Shown: piece by piece, positions 61,040 through 64,000 of the stretch
Layout: every line of letters begins with the position of its first letter
How positions within the stretch are numbered: the first letter of the stretch is position 1
Assembly: GCA_024138025.1 (NCBI GenBank)
Contig: JAMXBD010000366.1
Coordinates: 992,001 to 1,056,000, forward strand
Direction: 5' to 3'
Origin: Combretum micranthum
Taxonomy: Eukaryota > Streptophyta > Magnoliopsida > Myrtales > Combretaceae
Length of the DNA: 64,000 nt
Made by a program: the position numbers and the translations under genes
Notes under the pieces: generated by a model
What the model was told of the DNA's origin: nothing
What the model saw: only the letters and a program-made list of their open reading frames with translations
The model's database searches: none

Positions 61040-64000
61040 ATTTCTTAAGTGAACTAGAACTTGAAAACAACCTAATAAAATTGTTTTGCTTAGTGCTCCT
61101 TGCTTATTGTCAATTTATGCAACTGTTGCACTAGCTCATCGATAAAAAATGGACTGGCTTGTTGGTCTAGAGCTATTGAGCAAGTTGAAAACCACGTTAA
61201 GGAGGCAACGCCAAAGCAGAGTTTTGGATCTTGGAATCCTTTACCATCTAAACGCCCAGCCTATAGTCTAAGCATGTTGATATAAAAAACCAAGATATGG
61301 AACAGTAAACTGATGGTAAACAAATTAACTACGCTACCTCTCAAAACCAACCCGTTAGAGTAGCTAAGAATGAATTGGTAAAGGTGACTTGCTGAAAATG
61401 TAAAGGGAATCATTATCTTAAGGATTGCCACCAGTTAAGGAACTGCTGCTTTAGATGCGGAGCAGTTGAACACATGATTTAGAGCTATCAATTACTTGTG
61501 ACTAACCTAAACACCTGCACTTGTTTTCCTCCAAAGACATTAAGTAGCTGGAACACTTCCATAAATACCAATGCAACAAAAGGAAAAAAAAAAAAAAAGA
61601 ACTAGACCGAATCAGGCTGTTATAAATACTAGAATGTACTCTATTTAAAGCCTCAACTAAGGGCCTAAAGAGGAAATTGAAGGTGGATAATATGAGGAAG
61701 TTTATTTGGTAAATACAAAACACAAACTGGATGGAAACATAATGGCAGGTAAGTAATGTACTCTTCTCTTTCATCCATGAACAACTAGATATAGATTGTT
61801 TATAAAACGTTATATGATCAACAAATGACGAATTAGCTGGTCACAATAACAACTTTCTTAGGAACTATCGTAATTACCACACCAACCCATGTATGCTCTA
61901 TTTGACATGGGAACCACACATTTATTTATTAGCCAGAACGTGGTACAATGGGAAAGAATCAATACTCATGAATCACCTGTTCCGTTAAAGATTAGTACCC
62001 TACGGGAGGTCAGGTATTCACGAAAACAATAGTAAAAGAATGTCCAATTGAAATTAAGGGTATTATATTACCAACAAATCTTATTGTAGTGGCCATAAGT
62101 AGATATGACGTAATTTTGGGAATGGATTGGCTATTTCATCATGGTACTTAGGTGGACTCTCAAAGGAAGAAAGTAAAAGTGGTAAGATTTGATAATGAAG
62201 TGATATTAGTATCATAAGTAGGTGAATTGCAGGAAGAACAACTATGAGCAATGAAAGTCACCAAATGAGAAGAGAATGTGAGATTATGTGGCTATGTGCT
62301 ATTGATGCGAATGAGAAACCGTTAGAATTGGAAAATATACCTATAGTCAAAGAATACCCATAAGTCTTTCCTAATGAATTACCAGGTCTTCCACCAAGTC
62401 GGGAAATTGACTTCGCTATTAATCTAGTCTTTATAACTCAACCAATCGCAAAGACCCCATATCGTATGGCGCCTATTGAATTTAAGGAATTAAAGGTACA
62501 ATTACAGGAGTTAATAGACAAAGGATTTATTTAACCCAGCGTTTCCCCCTGGGGAGCACTAGTACTGTTCGTTAAAAAGAAAGATAGGACCATGCGACTA
62601 TGTATAAACTATCAGGAACTAAATAAAGTGACCATTAAGAATAAATATCCATTGCCAAGAATTGACGATCTCTTTGATCAGCTATGAGGAGAAAGGGTAT
62701 TTTCAAGGATAGATTTGCGTTCATGTTATCACCAACTGAGAATCAACTAAGAAGATATTCCAAAGACGGCTTTTAGAACAAGATTGGATATTATGAGTTT
62801 CCAATGATGCCATTTAGATTAACGAATGCCCCTGGCGCATTTATGTATCTAATAAACATAATTTTTTTATCCATTTTTGGACAAATTTATAGTAATGTTC
62901 ATTGATGATATCTTTATATATTCAAAGGATGAGGACAAACATGTGGAGCATCTTAGAACAGTATTGGAAATACTAAAAGAGAGGCAGGTTTATGCTAAAT
63001 TATCAAAATGTGAAGTTTGAATGGGGAAAGTAATGTTTTTGGGGCATATCATTTCGGAAGATGGAGTTTCAATAGATCCTAAAAAGGTGAAAGCAATTAT
63101 TCATTGGAATCAACCTACTAGTGTAACATAAATTCGGAGTCTTCTTGGTCTGGCTGGATACTACAGGAGATTTGTTAAAGATTTCTCAAAGATAGCTAAA
63201 TCTCTCATTCGATGAACTTAGAAAAATGTGAAGTTTGAATGGGATAGGCATGTCAGAGAAGCTTTCAAGAATTGAAACAAAGGTTAACCTCAGCCCCCAT
63301 TTTTGATGCTCCCAAACAATGAAAGGTCGTTTAATGTATGCAGTGATGCATCCAAGAATGGCTTAGGATGTGATTTGAAGATGATAAAGTGATAGCTTTT
63401 GCATCAAGATAACTCAAGCCTCATGAATGAAATTACGAAACTCATGATTTGGAGTTAGTAGTTGTAATATTTGCTTTGAAGATATGGCGACATTATTTAC
63501 ATGGGCACAAATGTGAGATTTATACATATCATAAGAGTTTGAAGTACTTGTTCACTCAGAAGGAGTTCAATGAGGCAAAAGAGATGTCTAGAATTGATTA
63601 AGGATTACGTTCTAAATATAAATTTTCATCCAGGAAGATAAACACAGTAGCTGATGCTTTAAGTCGGAAGAATTATAGACAAATCGCTACTATACTAATG
63701 GATCAATAGGAGTTAATATGGGAATTTAAGAAAATGAAGATCAAATTCACTTGGCATGATAAGGACATATAACTATCGGCCTTAATGGAACAACCTACCT
63801 TATTGGATCAAATTAAGGAAATACAGAAAGTAGACCACAAGATAAAAAAAAAAATAATAAATAAAGGATTCAACAAGAAGCTTATTTGAATTACATGATC
63901 AATCCGGAAGGAGTTCTAAGAATAAAAGGCAAAATATGTGTGCCTAGTGATCAAAGTCTAAAAGATGAAATCATGAATGAAACACATAATTCAGGATATA
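61040..64000 (+). pseudogene. Ty3/gypsy retrotransposon gag-pol relic, truncated by window end
   Basis: A decayed polyprotein of a plant gypsy element in plus orientation. In order: a gag zinc-knuckle region (about 61390-61490; C-x2-C-x3-H-x4-C pattern with a stop inside, and a second C-x2-C-x4-H without its last Cys); the protease core YALFDMGTTHLFIS (61892-61933), where the usual Ser after the catalytic Asp is Met; reverse transcriptase (about 62440-63000) with [20 protein letters not shown] and the catalytic FIDD at 62898-62909; RNase H (about 63240-63620), where a usual Asp reads Tyr in [25 protein letters not shown] (about 63640); and the start of the integrase zinc finger, KDEIMNETHNSGY, at the window end. 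Many stops and frameshifts make it non-functional. The spacing and pol order fit Ty3/gypsy; the clade is not certain. Confidence 0.9.

Overview
The window is plant nuclear DNA, most likely from a eudicot. It is AT-rich, has spliced genes with long introns and GT..AG borders, and is packed with plant-type transposable elements (CACTA, hAT and Mutator-like miniature elements, a TRIM, long Ty3/gypsy LTRs). The species cannot be fixed from sequence alone. No rRNA, canonical tRNA or CRISPR array was seen. I found no intact gene that is certain to be functional.

The only host gene family recognised is the GDSL-motif lipase/esterase (SGNH hydrolase) family of the EXL type, present five times on the plus strand. 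Bases 1-8483 and 9788-17486 are two copies of one tandem segmental duplication. Each copy carries the last two exons of one GDSL gene (130-705 and 9918-10495) followed by a decayed GDSL relic made of exon 3, a stub of exon 4 and exon 5 (1165-4592 and 10955-13764). A fifth locus at 48118-56412 has all five exons in order. Its exons 3-5 are clean, but exons 1-2 need four single-base corrections to read through, so it is either a young pseudogene or a gene with assembly errors.

Between the GDSL loci, roughly 17.5-47.5 kb is a repeat graveyard. It holds a putative 3.5-kb LTR (20362-23902) with a GC-rich hAT miniature element inside it, a hAT element with a perfect 8-bp target duplication (25557-26340), a TRIM retroelement (26808-27906), GA microsatellites, Mutator-like miniature elements with 9-bp target duplications, and two related minus-strand gypsy LTRs (30975-34077 and 39178-45505). 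The second LTR is split by a 2.7-kb insertion with a perfect 5-bp target duplication (42357-45050).

Downstream of the full-structure GDSL gene, two plus-strand LTRs of the same gypsy family (56944 and 58497) lead into a heavily decayed gag-pol region (61040-64000) that runs off the window.

The genes do not form a pathway. The biology here is local birth and decay of a GDSL lipase cluster inside an expanding repeat environment. I saw no evidence of a novel molecular system. The most informative parts are the two duplicated units, which act as natural filled-site/empty-site pairs for dating insertions and deletions.
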